Shown piece after piece: positions 41,892 to 53,600 of a DNA stretch of 64,000 bases (positions are counted from its first letter, which is position 1; each line of letters begins with the position of its first letter). The DNA comes from Brassica napus. Lineage: Eukaryota > Streptophyta > Magnoliopsida > Brassicales > Brassicaceae. The position numbers and the translations under genes were made by a program. Under the pieces are notes generated by a model that saw nothing but the letters and a program-made list of their open reading frames with translations, was not told the origin of the DNA and made no database searches. The stretch is taken from the NCBI RefSeq assembly GCF_020379485.1, contig NW_026014788.1, forward strand, positions 62,001 to 126,000. The letters are read 5' to 3'.

Positions 41892-43687
41892 ATGTCGAGC
41901 AAGAAAAAGATTGCGAAAAAAGGGTCTTCGTCCGCGAGTCCTTACGAAGAGCTCGTCGTTCCGAAGATGGAGTTCGTGCCTCACTCGGTGCATCCTGCCG
42001 AGAACGAGGCATGGTGGGTTGCTCATTACGGCTCGTTGATCCCTCCCAAGGAGAAGCCATTCCCGGTCCTGGTCCATCGTGGAGTCGAGGGAAAGGACGC
42101 AAGTAGGACCACTGACGAGTTTCTCGCGACGATGCGGTCGTTCTACCGCATCCCGGATGTTGTGGAGTTCCGGGTTCCCTGCCGCGGGGAATGTGCTAAC
42201 AACCCCCCGGAGGGTTACTTTACTTGTTATGAGGTGTTCATAGTGCGTTGTCGCCTCTGGTTCCCCATACCCGAAATTCTCGTCCGAGTGTTGGACCGTT
42301 TCGAAGTCGCGATAAGTCAGTTGACACCCCTTGCCATTCAGCACCTTATTGGGATCTTGATCCTAAGCTATGAGCATGGCCTTTCCCTTTCCGTCGATCA
42401 TTATGAAGCGCTTTTGAGGCTTCAACTTGTCAAGGATACGGATAAGCATAGGTTTGTCCCTCGGAAATTTATGTCGGTGGTTAAGAAGTTCATTTCGAAC
42501 TTCAACTCGTGGAAGAAGTTCTTTTTCTTTGTTCGTTTGGACGCTGCGTCCGTCGAAGAGAGTTGCATTCCACTGTTCCGGAGGTTGCCGAACAATCGTC
42601 CCTTCATCAATCCTCTTGCTCCGTTCCCTGAGGACATTATCGCGGTGAGGGATCTTCTCAGGAATGGTCCCTTCTTCTGGACTTCTTTCACGCCGAGAAG
42701 GGTTCGGAAGGCACTGAAATTTGTGCAACCTGGTCCAGCTTTGGACGCGGATACGGGAAGCGACTCCGAACCCGACGGCCAGAGTCCCGTTGAAGCTCCG
42801 ACAGCCGCGCCGGAGTCGAGCTCTTGGAAGGGAAAAGATGTCGATCTCGGCGACATAGAGTTTTCGATGGATGACTCTATGCTTCCAGGATGGGATCCGA
42901 ACCTTGCTTACGGCGACGGAAGCGGTTCGAGCGAGGCCCCCATTCCGGACTTCGATGATTTCTTTGCTGGGCTGCCATCGGGTTTCGATGCTCCTCCTCC
43001 TACGAAAGAATCGGCGAGGCCGAGAGTCGTTGCGGAAGGATCTCGCATCATCAATGGGGTTAGTTTTTTTTGGGAATTTTTAGTGATTATCCTATGTATG
43101 GATTTGTAACACGCCTATTGATTTTGCAGGGCCTGAGCTTGCTGGGCTCGGCCATCGAGGCGGGTCATAGAGAAGCCATGGTCTACCGCTTCAAGGCGGA
43201 GAAAGCGGAGCGGGATCTCGCCCGCGTGCAAGGCGAGATGCTGGAGCGAGAGGCACAGCTTACTCGTGATCATGCGCGGGCTGTTCGCAGATCGGAGAGG
43301 AAAGGCAAAAGAGAGATCGTCGAGGTGATGAAGACTCGCGCATCTCAGTTCCAGGTTGAGTACGGGAATCTTAAGAATGCCTTTACCTCGGTGGGCGACT
43401 TTCGCGAGTGCCGTGGTTCGGTCGGAAGTCTTTGGAGGACGCAAGCCGACGACTATGTGTTTGAAGAGGAAATGAGCTTGATGAAGAGTGGGATGAGTGA
43501 CCGTGCCCACGCTGAGGCGCTTATCCCTCCGATCGACGAGAGGATTCAAGGGTTCTGGGATTCCATCCCGGTTTCTCCTGATACCGAGGAGGTCCCGATC
43601 GATTTTCACGGCGGTGGCGAGGAAGTGGATCGTCCTGCGGATGCGTTTGGTGCTTCGTTGTCCGGGGACTTCGACTTTGGATTATGA
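41892..43687 (+). CDS. Antisense additional ORF (Transposase_28-like), one intron
   Basis: Two exons, 41892-43058 and 43130-43687, give about 574 codons on the strand opposite to Gag. The start at 41892 ([11 protein letters not shown]) follows a leader without in-frame function. Exon 1 holds a globular region with [15 protein letters not shown] and [14 protein letters not shown], resembling the plant 'putative gypsy type transposon' domain (Pfam Transposase_28) from memory, then an acidic Ser/Pro-rich stretch. Exon 2 starts in phase and encodes a charged coiled coil ([20 protein letters not shown]) and an acidic tail. Such ORFs accompany Tat-lineage elements; their role is unknown. Despite the Pfam name it is not a transposase. 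The intron was chosen because both exons stay in frame. Confidence 0.75.
43059..43129 (+). other. Predicted 71-bp intron of the antisense ORF
   Basis: Begins GTTAGTTTTTTTTGGG, ends TTGATTTTGCAG, T-rich. It splits between complete codons (phase 0), and exon 2 reads on in the required frame with no stop. 71 bp is near the lower limit for plant introns but acceptable. Confidence 0.7.
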
Positions 43688-44767
43688 GGGATGGATCAGT
43701 TATCCTTGTTTTCGGCCGAATGTGGCCCTTTGAATTTGGATTTCGTTTAGGCCAAGATGGCCGTATTTGTATTTCGGGGACTGGCCGTTGGTGGCTTTGA
43801 ATCCCTTGCCGCTTTACGCGGTTTATTTATATGATAAATGTTTCGTTTCGAGTTTTTCCTGAGTAGGGTTGAAGTAAATACGAGTTGTCGTCTCGTATGT
43901 AGTTCTAATTAGACGTTCAATCTGTTGGTTCGTTCGTGATTTTCGTAAAATTTATCTGTCTTTACGATTTTCGAGAACATTGAGATACGAACGGAGAGGC
44001 ATGGTTTATGATCTCGTATCTTTTAGATATCATGCCTTGAGATGTTTGAGACCAGAGCGTTGGGTTTAGGGCAAGACCTAGGTTTACTTTCGGTTAAGGT
44101 TTGTGCGGTGACTAGCCGGCTATCGTTTTTCCTGTTGCGATTTCTTCCTGACTCGCACCGATTTAAAGTCCGCGATATGTTCTCGGCTTATATGACTTGT
44201 ATGGTACGAATCGAGCATCTTCTCAGAATCAACTGGAAGTGCTAAACCAAAATTTCGGATTTTTGTTGTAGCGCGCTTTTGTCCTTGTGCTGGACGTTTT
44301 TAAAGATCAAAAGAGTGATCGGATTGCGTTTGTTTAAGACGGCTGGCGTGTTCGTCGGGGCCAATCGACGAACGGGGTGTAAGGTTTTTGGTGGTCGCGT
44401 TCGGACAATTTGTTTAGCATTGTCCTCGAATTTTAACTTTTTGCGACGTCTCGCAGTTATTTTCGAGGATTATGCGTGTTTGAAAGGTGATAATCTTTAC
44501 GATTTTTGGGCCGGATGAGGCCGCAGACGAGCGTAAACTGAAGCGTAAGCGTTTTCGATAAAAAGACAGTGTATATTGTAAAAAAATTTTATGTTTCTAA
44601 AAACTCGATTACAATAATGGCGATTGTGGGAGTATACGAGTATACGCACCCACTCCCCCCCCCTTTTTAGAGAGGGGGATAGCTGAACTCGTCTTTTGAC
44701 AAGCTGCCTACGTACCCCTTTCGAGGATCAAGCCATCTCGTAGTTCTGTTTCATGCCGCGAGTGTTC
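43688..44767 (+). other. Gene-free stretch between antisense ORF and Gag-protease
   Basis: No ORF with recognisable similarity on either strand. It is T-rich with scattered short ORFs. Near 44655-44685 a run of about ten C and an AGAGAGGGGG block form a short inverted repeat. This is where RT, RNase H and integrase would lie in a complete Tat-lineage element, so it probably marks their deletion. Confidence 0.6.
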
Positions 44768-47377
44768 TTACTCGGCGGTTGGTGTCGCGATGTCCGCCTT
44801 GACCGTGTCGATCGTGGCTGGGTCGACGCTATTTTCCGGATGTTCCGGTTGAGTTGTCGCGTGGGCTTCGGATTTATGTCGAGCTTCGACGTCCGATGCG
44901 TTTGCGTTGACAGACGATTTTACTTCGTCCTTGTGCGGGGCGCTTTTGGCCGAAGATCGATCTATCTTCGCGCGTTTGCCGTTTGCAGAAGCCGTGATTT
45001 GCCTTAACTTATGCTCCGCGAGGAAGCATAGTCGCGACTGTTTTTGGCATCCCCAGATGGCCGCGACTCCGCTCGGCGTTGGGAACTTGAGACCCAGGTG
45101 GTAAGTTGACGGAACTGCCTGCATGGCGTTGAGCCATGGGGTTCCCATGATCACGTTGTAGATAGCGGGATGGTCGACTACCGCGAATTCGACGATTTTC
45201 GTGATCTCCTTGGCCATGACTGGCAATTGGATTGATCCGAGAGTCATCGACACTTCGCCTGAAAAACCCGTGAGTGGTTTTGGCGTCGGAATTACCTCTC
45301 CGAGTTCGATACTCATCCGCTTGAGAGTGTCGCGGAAGATTACGTTGACCGTGCTTCCCGTATCGACGAGTACCCTTCCGACTTCTAAATCTCGTATGAC
45401 GAGATCTATGACGAGCGGGTCGCAGTGAGGTTGGTCGATACCGCCGGCTTCTTCCTCCGTGAAGGTGATCGAGCAATTTTGGCCGTCTCGAGGAGGAGAC
45501 CATGTAGGCCATTTTGCGCTTGATTCTGCCTTCCGTTGGTAAGCCTTGATGGCTGACACGGTATCGCCGCAGTATTGAGATCCTCCGATGATCATATTGA
45601 CTCTGCGACGATTGTTATCGTTCCCTTTGTCATCCGGCCTCCTACCGCGTTTATCCCCAGGTTGGTTTCGTTGAGGAGATTTTTCGGCGGGCGGATTTCT
45701 GTCCGTCTTTGGAGGCCGATCAGAATCGAGGATGAGATCCTTGACGCTAGTTACTTCCGAAAGCTCTCCAGCGAGCAGCTTCGCGGCCAGTCTTGCTCCC
45801 AAGACTTTGCAATTGGTCGTGGAGTGTCCTCGGGATTGGTGGAACTCGCAGAAGGTGTTTTCGTCATACCCTTGATTGCGAGTCCATGTGTTGCCCGTGG
45901 TCCGGCCTTGATCCGAACTGATCGCATAGTTATGCGCCCCTTGGAGATCTTCCCCCTCGTGATGGACGTACTTGTCGTTACGAGAGTTCTTCTTTTTCCC
46001 CTTCGGATCTGCGTCTTTCGAGGATGGTCTTGCCGGCTTATGTTTTTGCGATAAGACTTTAGTTTCTTCCTCCACTATGATATAGTCCGTTGCTTTGTGG
46101 AGGGCGTCCTGGATCGTTCGCGGTTTGTCGAGAGTTATCCATTTTCTGAATTTCGACTTGTACCAGAGCGTCTTTCTCAGCGCGTCGATGGCCACTTTGT
46201 CGCTTATCCCGCTGACCCTGGACATTATCAGTTTGAACCGACTGATAAACTCGCGGAGGGGTTCGTCTTCCCTCTGGGAGAGACTCCAGAGATCAACATC
46301 GGAGGTTTCCCTGTCTATGAATACAGAGTACTGTTTGAGGAATTCCGATGCGAGCTGTCGAAAACTCCCGATGGTGTTGCGACGAAGGCGTGCGAACCAT
46401 TCGAGCGCTGCTCCTTCAAGATTTTCGACGAACAGGCGGCAATAGCCGGCATCCTTTTCGCCGTCCTTCAGTCTTGCTCTTCCCATCGCGATGTGGAAAG
46501 CCTGAAGGTGCGCTTTCGGATCGGCCGTACCATCGTACTTCGGTACTTTGATCTTTCCCGGATCGGACACCCTCATGTCCGAAATGCGACTGGTAAAGGG
46601 GGTCTTTCGAGCTCCTTCCAGCAGTCGATCGATCTCGGGGGCAGCACTAGTAGCATGATGGATTTGAGACTTTACGGCTCTCACTTCTGCCGCAGTCTTG
46701 GTGATGTAGTCGCGAAGATCGCGGATATCCGATGTCTCGTCAGTGGATTTCCGAGCCTGTCGGCGCTTACTGCGAGTGAGCTCGGTTTGCCTTTCGGCCA
46801 GCTCCTCTTGTTCGTTCCAATAGGCGACTTCTTCTTCTTCCGTCATTGGTTTTTCGAACGGGGAGCCTTCCCGAGCGGATCGGCTTCTGGTCCTTCTTGG
46901 ATGTCTGTCGACATCCTCGTCGGTGTCGTTGGAGACATCGCTAGGATCCAGGTCAATGTGTTCGGCTTCGTTATCCTCCGAGTCCTTTGCAGGGAGCGGA
47001 AGACTTTCAGAGTTCCCCTTCTCGATGGGAGACTTCTCGCTGGGGTTTTGACCGGAAGGTCGTTCCCGCGCGACTCCTGCTCTATCGAGTGGGGTGGCGA
47101 AATCGAGCCTCTTCCCGCGGATTTTGGTGGTTCCGCGGGGACGGATAGCTTGGGTCCTTGCCGTTAAGGTTTCAACCTGTTTGGTCAAGGTATTCACGAG
47201 CTTATCCTGTTCTTCCGACCTTTTTTCATAGGTGGCGAACATCTTTTTAAACTCCTCGAGAGTCGCGGCGTTGGCTTGCGCGTTGGCCGCAGATACGTCC
47301 GCTACCGGAGTGTGGAGATCGGTGCCGCTGCCTCCGTTAAGGGGAGTTTGCACGTTATCCGCGTCGTTGGTTGACAT
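44768..47377 (-). CDS. gag-pro: Gag-protease polyprotein of Tat-like element
   Basis: 869 intact codons. The N-terminal part has a coiled-coil-like stretch ([20 protein letters not shown], ~41-60) and long Arg/Ser/Glu-rich linkers. The Gag capsid domain includes [14 protein letters not shown] (~279) and [14 protein letters not shown] (~327). [15 protein letters not shown] zinc-binding motif (C-H-H-C pattern, spaced unlike a CCHC knuckle) lies near residue 509. The aspartic protease active site [12 protein letters not shown] is near 669, followed by [12 protein letters not shown]. Typical Tat polyproteins continue into RT; this one stops at TAA after an acidic Ala/Thr-rich tail. An open frame this long suggests a young copy or a successful non-autonomous family. 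Confidence 0.92.
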   Translation of the reverse strand: MSTNDADNVQTPLNGGSGTDLHTPVADVSAANAQANAATLEEFKKMFATYEKRSEEQDKLVNTLTKQVETLTARTQAIRPRGTTKIRGKRLDFATPLDRAGVARERPSGQNPSEKSPIEKGNSESLPLPAKDSEDNEAEHIDLDPSDVSNDTDEDVDRHPRRTRSRSAREGSPFEKPMTEEEEVAYWNEQEELAERQTELTRSKRRQARKSTDETSDIRDLRDYITKTAAEVRAVKSQIHHATSAAPEIDRLLEGARKTPFTSRISDMRVSDPGKIKVPKYDGTADPKAHLQAFHIAMGRARLKDGEKDAGYCRLFVENLEGAALEWFARLRRNTIGSFRQLASEFLKQYSVFIDRETSDVDLWSLSQREDEPLREFISRFKLIMSRVSGISDKVAIDALRKTLWYKSKFRKWITLDKPRTIQDALHKATDYIIVEEETKVLSQKHKPARPSSKDADPKGKKKNSRNDKYVHHEGEDLQGAHNYAISSDQGRTTGNTWTRNQGYDENTFCEFHQSRGHSTTNCKVLGARLAAKLLAGELSEVTSVKDLILDSDRPPKTDRNPPAEKSPQRNQPGDKRGRRPDDKGNDNNRRRVNMIIGGSQYCGDTVSAIKAYQRKAESSAKWPTWSPPRDGQNCSITFTEEEAGGIDQPHCDPLVIDLVIRDLEVGRVLVDTGSTVNVIFRDTLKRMSIELGEVIPTPKPLTGFSGEVSMTLGSIQLPVMAKEITKIVEFAVVDHPAIYNVIMGTPWLNAMQAVPSTYHLGLKFPTPSGVAAIWGCQKQSRLCFLAEHKLRQITASANGKRAKIDRSSAKSAPHKDEVKSSVNANASDVEARHKSEAHATTQPEHPENSVDPATIDTVKADIATPTAE

Positions 47378-47423
47378 GTCTGACTGTGTGTGGCTTTTGC
47401 GGGTTAGATTGATCCGTAAGGCC

Positions 47424-47440
47424 CCCTCCTTCTAGCGCCA
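47424..47440 (-). other. Candidate primer-binding site of Tat-like element
   Basis: On the minus strand, three bases after the LTR, TGGCGCTAGAAGGAGGG. The TGG start fits complementarity to a tRNA CCA end; I cannot name the tRNA with certainty. Confidence 0.6.
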
Positions 47441-47818
47441 AACTGTGGGAACCGAAATTCGCACTGTCGATTTCCGTTTAAATAAGGAAACTAAGAAAAC
47501 CCTAGTTTCCCAGAGGACCCGGATATCTGTTAATTACCACACGTCAAGCAATCAGAACACGAGAATAACAACGATAAAAATAAGAAATCGAAAAGAGAGC
47601 AAAGTAGATCTTATTCCGAATCTGCGTATGAGCGTTACAACAAGGTATAAGCCTGGGCTCGAGAGCTGTCGGCGAGATTCCTAGTTCTAGCAACCCTAAG
47701 ACGGCTAAACCTAATTGAGTCGCAGCTCGAAATAACAAAAACGGAAAGTTGCCTAAATCGCTCTAAGTGCTAAGTTTGCTCTGAAAAAGTTCTCCTTTCT
47801 GCTCCTCGCCTAGGACTC

Positions 47819-47826
47819 CTTATATA
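47819..47826 (-). promoter_or_regulatory. Candidate TATA box of Tat-like 5' LTR
   Basis: Minus strand TATATAAG, about 380 bp before the end of the LTR in element orientation. The same sequence is in the 3' LTR at 40144-40151. Confidence 0.55.
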
Positions 47827-48245
47827 CTAGCTCCAAGGTCGGTTTACGCTTTTACTCTTCTGCCCTTAAGCCGTCATAGCATAAAAATGGAGATATTCCA
47901 TTTTTCCCGATCTTCACAATTATCTTCAAAACTTCCGTATTTATCCGCGGAAACTTGACATTTATCCTTCCTCGTGGGCCAAGCGCGAACCATGCTGTGG
48001 TTCACGGGCTTTTGGTTAGGAAAAATCGTAGGATGGGCCTCGAGTCGTGTTTTAGGTCCCTTTGGGCCGTCTTCCGACTCGACACGTTTACTACGAGTTT
48101 TCCGCGGTTTCTAATCCGCGAAGTTTGATCGATGAATTAGAATAGCGGGAAACATGGACTGAGCTTGCTACGGTCTTCGGGAGATAGCATTCGAAGGTTT
48201 GACGAGAATGCAAGGACTGGTGTCGTATCGATGTTCGGAAAGGTT

Positions 48246-48917
48246 CAATCGCTACACAGCGACCGAACTTTGGCTCGAGCCCGGTCGCTATGTAGCGACC
48301 GAGCGAAACGAGTGCTCGGTCGCTACGTAGCGACCGAGCTTCGGCTTGAGCTCGGTCGCTACGTAGCGACCGAGCGGGACGATCGCTCGGTCGCTACGTA
48401 GCGACCGAGCTTTGGCTCGAGCTCGGTCGCTACGTAGCGACCGAGCGGGACGATCGCTCGGTCGCTACGTAGCGACCGAGCTTGGCTGAGCTCGGTCGCT
48501 ACGTAGCGACCGAGCTTGGCTGAGCTCGGTCGCTACGTAGCGACCGAGCGGGACGATCGCTCGGTCGCTACGTAGCGACCGAGCTTTGGCTCGAGCTCGG
48601 TCGCTACGTAGCGACCGAGCGGGACGATCGCTCGGTCGCTACGTAGCGACCGAGCTTGGCTGAGCTCGGTCGCTACGTAGCGACCGAGCGGGACGATCGC
48701 TCGGTCGCTACGTAGCGACCGAGCTTTGGCTCGAGCTCGGTCGCTACGTAGCGACCGAGCGGGACGATCGCTCGGTCGCTACGTAGCGACCGAGCTTTGG
48801 CTCGAGCTCGGTCGCTACGTAGCGACCGAGCGGGACGATCGCTCGGTCGCTACGTAGCGACCGAGCTTTGGCCCGAGCTCGGTCGCTACGTAGCGACCGA
48901 GCGGGACGATCGTTCGG
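48246..48917 (+). repeat. Palindrome array in the right (5') LTR, about 19 units
   Basis: Same 26-bp palindrome and alternating spacers as at 40571-41483, with the same two degenerate units at the start and the same GGGACGATCGTTCGG edge at the end. About seven fewer units than the other LTR, so copy number changed internally while the edges stayed fixed. Confidence 0.95.
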
Positions 48918-49069
48918 TTTGAATCCCAAAGAATACTTCTTCGTAGAAATAACCTCGTATAGGTTATTTTTACGAAAATTACATCCCTTCTTTTACTAAC
49001 TCTTTCGGAAATACGATCTCTGAGGATTTTCGGGTGGTAATTCCGTCGTAACCGTTTTTGACCCCAACA

Positions 49070-49784
49070 AGAAGCTATCCCACTTTCAAAAAAGGTGATC
49101 CCAGTTTTTCTGTTTGGGAATATGACAGCTTCTTTGTCATTCTAATCAAACCAGGATTAATCGCGATGTAAGAGGCTTGATTTTGAAACATAATGTAGTG
49201 GAGAATCACCAGGAAGCTGAATAAATCTCATAGGAGTTAGGATGAAGAAGCTATCCCACTTTCAAATCAGGTGATCCCAGTTTTCCTGTTTGGGAATATG
49301 ACAGCTTCTTTGTCATTCTAATCAAGCCAGGATGAATCGCGATGTAAGAAGCTTGATTTTGATACATAAAGTAGTGGAGAATCACCAGGAAGCGGAATAA
49401 ATCTCATAGGAGTTAGGATGAAGAAGCTATCCCACTTTCAAATCAGGTGATCCCAGTTTTCCTGTTTGGGAATATGACAGCTTCTTTGTCATTCTAATCA
49501 AACCAGGATGAATCGCGATGTAAGAAGCTTGATTTTGATACATAAAGTAGTGGAGAATCACCAGGAAGCTGAATAAATCTCATAGGAGTTAGGATGAAGA
49601 AGCTATCCCACTTTCAAATCAGGTGATCCCAGTTTTCCTGTTTGGGAATATGACAGCTTCTTTGTCATTCTAATGAAACCAGGATGAATCGAGATGTAAG
49701 AAGCTTGATTTTGATACATAAAGTAGTGGAGAATCACCAGGAAGCTGAATAAATCTCATAGGAGTTAGGATGAAGAAGCTATCC
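49070..49784 (+). repeat. CentBr satellite block E (about 4 monomers)
   Basis: Starts with AGAAG duplicated by the Tat-like insertion and ends with TATCC (49780-49784), target duplication of copia-3. Monomers vary more than in block D (AAAAAAGGTGATC, TTTTTCTG, GGATTAATCG, AATGTAGTGG, AAGCGGAAT, AATCGAGATG). Confidence 0.95.
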
Positions 49785-50376
49785 TGTTGATCAGAGTTAA
49801 GTATATGAGAAGAGGTGCTAAGGGAGTTAAGGCATTAGAGGAAGAGATGAAGTATGGAAGAAGGGATGAGTTTAGGTTGAGTGATCCGTACAAGGCCGTA
49901 CAGGCCGTACCATCCGTACAAAGGACATCAACCAAACTCACCCAAGGTAAAGATAAGTTACCAAGGTAACTTAGTGGAGAGGAGGATGAGCTTTGGAGTG
50001 GATAAGATCGCGGAAAGGAAGAAGGGATGAGGCGCGCTGACAGTCTGGCATGGACTGGAAAGTAAACAGCATCTATGGGAAGATGCTTGATGCCTCACAC
50101 ACTTAGAGAAGCTCATTGGCCGGATTCAAATATAGGCTCCTCCCCCTTTTGACTTCACATGCTTTCCTTATCCTTTGTAATCGAAAACCCTAAGCTTACC
50201 TCACTATATATTGTGACTCAAGATCATTAATAAAGATTAGACAGTTCTAAACAATCTTTCTCTTTACTCATTTCACTATGATTCTCCATTAGTCTCTAAG
50301 TTGTCTCTTAATCTCTTATTCTCCTTCTTTAATCCTTTCTAAACTCAGATAATCCTTTACATTCCTAAAAGTCATA
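49785..50376 (+). repeat. 5' LTR of copia-3 (592 bp)
   Basis: Starts TGTTGATCAG and ends AAAAGTCATA. Four CCGTAC copies lie at 49885-49919. The TATA box is at 50205-50212. Confidence 0.95.
50205..50212 (+). promoter_or_regulatory. Candidate TATA box of copia-3 5' LTR
   Basis: TATATATT about 165 bp before the LTR end, a position comparable to the TATA box of copia-1. Confidence 0.5.
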
Positions 50377-50389
50377 TGGTATCAGAGCC
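50377..50389 (+). other. Primer-binding site of copia-3
   Basis: TGGTATCAGAGCC directly after the LTR. Confidence 0.9.
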
Positions 50390-50638
50390 AGGTTGATTAC
50401 AATCTGAGTTCGTGAGTGATTCTCTTAAGGATTCAAGTTTGAAACTTTAAGAGAACAAGTGAGTGTGTTTGAGAGTTTCTTGAGAGTTCAAAAGCTCAAG
50501 GTGTTTTGTGTGTGTCTTGGTGGTCCGTGGGAGGTTCATTTGAAGACTCAAGAGTGAATCTGTGTTCTAGAGAGCAGCGTGGGTTCTCAGTACAAGATCT
50601 AACCGGTTGTTCAAGCTATAAACGTCAAGCTGTTCAAG

Positions 50639-53600
50639 ATGGAGAGTGGCATGAAGATGAAGGTCGCGGTGACATTCAAAGGAACCAACTACCTAGTCTG
50701 GTCTAGGATGGTGAAGACTGCTGTGGGAAGCAAGGGTTTGTGGAAGCATATCACATCTGGTGAGGCTCCAAAGGTGATTACTCAGGGGGGTGAAACGGAG
50801 AGTCCCGAGGAGAGTGTTGTAGAGAAGTGGCAACAAGAAGACATGATGGTGATGTCTGTCCTTCATGCCTCTTTGGAGCCGGCTATACTAGATGCTTATA
50901 GCTACTGTGAGACAGCCAAGGAGCTGTGGGATACTCTACAGAAAGTGTATGGAAACACTTCTAACCTGAACCGAGTGTTTGAAGTCAAGAAGGCAATCAA
51001 TGGGTTAACTCAAGATGACACGGAGTTCACTAAGCACTTGGGGAGGTTCAGGTCTCTTTGGTCTGAGTTGGAGATGCTGAGGCCAAGCACGGTTGATCCA
51101 GAGCTTCTAAATGAGAGACGCGAGCAGGACAAGGTCTTTGGGTTGCTGCTCACGTTGAATGCAAGCTACAGTGGTCTTATCCAGCACATGCTATGGTCTG
51201 AGAAGCTGCCTGACCTTGAAGAGGTGTGTGCTAAGATACAGAAGGAGCAGGGCTCAATGGGTTTGTTTGGAGGCAAGGGAGACTTATCTCTTGCAAACGC
51301 TGTGCAACCTGACCGGGAAGAGCCTCCACAAGCCAACAAAGCTGGTTACAACAAGTATGAGGATAGGAAGTTCAATGGGAATTGTGATCACTGCAAGAAG
51401 CATGGACACAAGAAGAGTCAGTGCTGGATACTCCATCCCCACTTGAAGCCGGCTAAGTTCATGAAGGAGAGAGAGGCAAAAGCTCACATGACTGAAGGAT
51501 CAAGCGGAGCAGGGCCATCCAACCGTGGAGCTGAAGTGGAGAACCGTGAAGGAGATGGAAAGGCTTTGGTGACCTACACTGGAGCTATCAACCCCCGAGG
51601 CAATGATCAAGACTTCATCAGGAGATCCGAGATGGATGCACTCATCAAAATGCTCAAGGATAATGGTAACATTCATGGGTATTCATTTGGTGCTTCTATG
51701 ATTGCTAGAACTATAGAAATGACTCCTAATGTGGCTGAGATTGCTAGGATTGATAGTAAGACTGGAATTGAGCATTGCATTGATAGAAATGCTAGGATGA
51801 ATGCATATAGATCACAAATTAGCATCTGCCATAGTGCTAGCAATACATCCAAACCATTGATTATAGATTCAGGTGCATCTCATCATATGATTAGTGACAC
51901 CAACCTGATTAAAGATATAGAACCTACTAATGGATGTGTGATGATTGCAAATGGGGATAAGATACCTATTAAGGGAATAGGAAACTTAAAGCTATTTGAT
52001 AAGAACACTAGAGCATTTTATATTCCGGAATTCACATCAAACCTTCTTTCAGTTAAGAAATGCACTACTGATTTGAATTGCAATGTTATATTCAGTCCTA
52101 ATGATGTGAAGTTTCAGGATATTGAGAGCAGCCAATTGATTGGAAAAGGAGTTACAAAGGGAGACTTATACATGCTTGAGAAGCTTGATCCTGTTTCCAA
52201 TTATAACTGCTCATTTACTTCTGCTTCTAGTTTGAATAAAAATGCATTGTGGCATGCTAGATTAGGTCATCCCCATGAGAGGGCTTTAAACTTGATGTTA
52301 CCAGGTGTGGTTTTTGAAAATAATAAGTGTGAGGCTTGCATTTTAGGCAAGCATTGTAAGAATGTGTTTCCAAGAACATCTACTGTTTATGAAAATTGCT
52401 TTGATTTGATTCATACTGATGTGTGGACTGCACCTAGTTTTTCTAGAGATAATCATAAGTATTTTGTCACATTCATTGATGAAAAATCTAAATACACCTG
52501 GTTAACACTCATTCCATCAAAAGATAGGGTGATAGATGCATTCAAGAACTTTCAAGCTTATGTGACTAACCATTATCATGCTAGGATTAAAATTTTGAGA
52601 TCAGATAATGGAGGAGAGTACACAAGCTATGCGTTCAAGAGTCATCTAGATCACCATGGAATCCTTCATCAAACAAGCTGTCCCTACACACCACAACAGA
52701 ATGGTGTAGCTGAGAGGAAGAACAGGCACTTGATGGAAGTGGCTCGGTCACTGATGTTCCAAGCTAATGTACCTAAGAGATTCTGGAGTGATGCTGTATC
52801 CACTGCGTGCTATCTAATCAACAGGATGCCTACAAAGGTGTTGAAGGATCAAGCACCATTTGAAGTTCTGAACAAGCGCAAGCCATCCTTGGAATACATG
52901 AGAGTGTTTGGATGCTTATGCTATGTTCTAGTACCAGGAGAGTTGAGGAACAAGCTAGAAGCAAGAAGCAGAAAGGCAATGTTCATTGGCTACTCAACAA
53001 CTCAAAAAGGATATAAGTGTTATGATCCAGAAGCTAGAAGGGTGCTTGTATCTAGAGATGTGAAGTTCATTGAAGAAAGAGGATACTATGAGGAGAAGAA
53101 TCAAGAAGATTTGAAGGATCTCACATCAGATAAGGCTGGAGTCTTAAGAATCATTTTGGAAGGTCTCGGTATCAAGATGAACCAGGATCAATCCACAAGA
53201 AGTGGAAGACAAGAAGAGAGCTCAACTGCACCAAGTGGAGCTGCTCAAACACCTCACCTTGATCATGAGGGGGGAAGTGAACCTGAAACTCAAGAAAATG
53301 GCCAAGAAGGAGTCGGCTTGAGTGAGGAAGGAGGAGAGTTCAACTCAGGTTCTCATCATCAAGGTGAGCAAGACCAAGGAGAGGAAGAACATCAGAGTGA
53401 AGCACAAGAACCGACTACACAAGATGAGCCGGTTCAAGAGCAAGAACAACCAGTATTGAGGAGAAGCACAAGGCTGAGAAAGGATCCTTCCTCTTGGGTA
53501 AACACGCGAGTGTACTACAATGCCCAAGCTGTGGAGCATCCTTCTCAAGTCGTGTGTTCATTTGCTCAATACCCTGAAGAACATTGTGCCTTCATGGTTA

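Larger units (their letters stand above)
39769..49069 (-). mobile_element. Tat-lineage-like Ty3/gypsy element lacking RT/RNase H/integrase, with antisense ORF
   Basis: 9301 bp with AGAAG on both sides (39764-39768, 49070-49074). The element reads leftwards: 5' LTR 49069-47444, primer-binding site, Gag-protease 47377-44768, a ~1.1-kb stretch without a gene, an oppositely oriented spliced ORF at 41892-43687, a purine tract, and the 3' LTR 41635-39769. No RT, RNase H or integrase motif is found in any frame, so it depends on a helper. An additional ORF in antisense near the 3' LTR is a known arrangement in Tat-lineage elements. Base composition is richer in GC and CpG than the flanking satellite and copia elements. 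Confidence 0.88.
47444..49069 (-). repeat. 5' LTR of Tat-like element (1626 bp)
   Basis: Near-identical to 39769-41635 outside the palindrome array (single changes such as CTCGTGGG/CTCGCGGG, TTCTCCTTTCTG/TTCTTCTTTGTG). It contains a TATA box on the minus strand and about 19 palindrome units. Bounded by AGAAG at 49070-49074. Confidence 0.93.

Noticed and set aside
41820..42344. Minus-strand ORF of 174 codons under exon 1 of the antisense ORF, and similar ones at 42422-42856 and 43115-43609
   Set aside because: Shadows of the plus-strand exons, with no recognisable domain; the plus frame carries the family similarity and the splice logic.
41892..43687. DNA transposase, from the Pfam name Transposase_28
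   Set aside because: The domain name is historical; no DDE or other transposase motif is visible, and the ORF is enclosed by the LTRs of one retroelement.
46097..47167. Plus-strand ORF of 356 codons opposite Gag-protease
   Set aside because: It is the complementary shadow of the 869-codon Gag-protease frame in GC-rich sequence and shows no domain.
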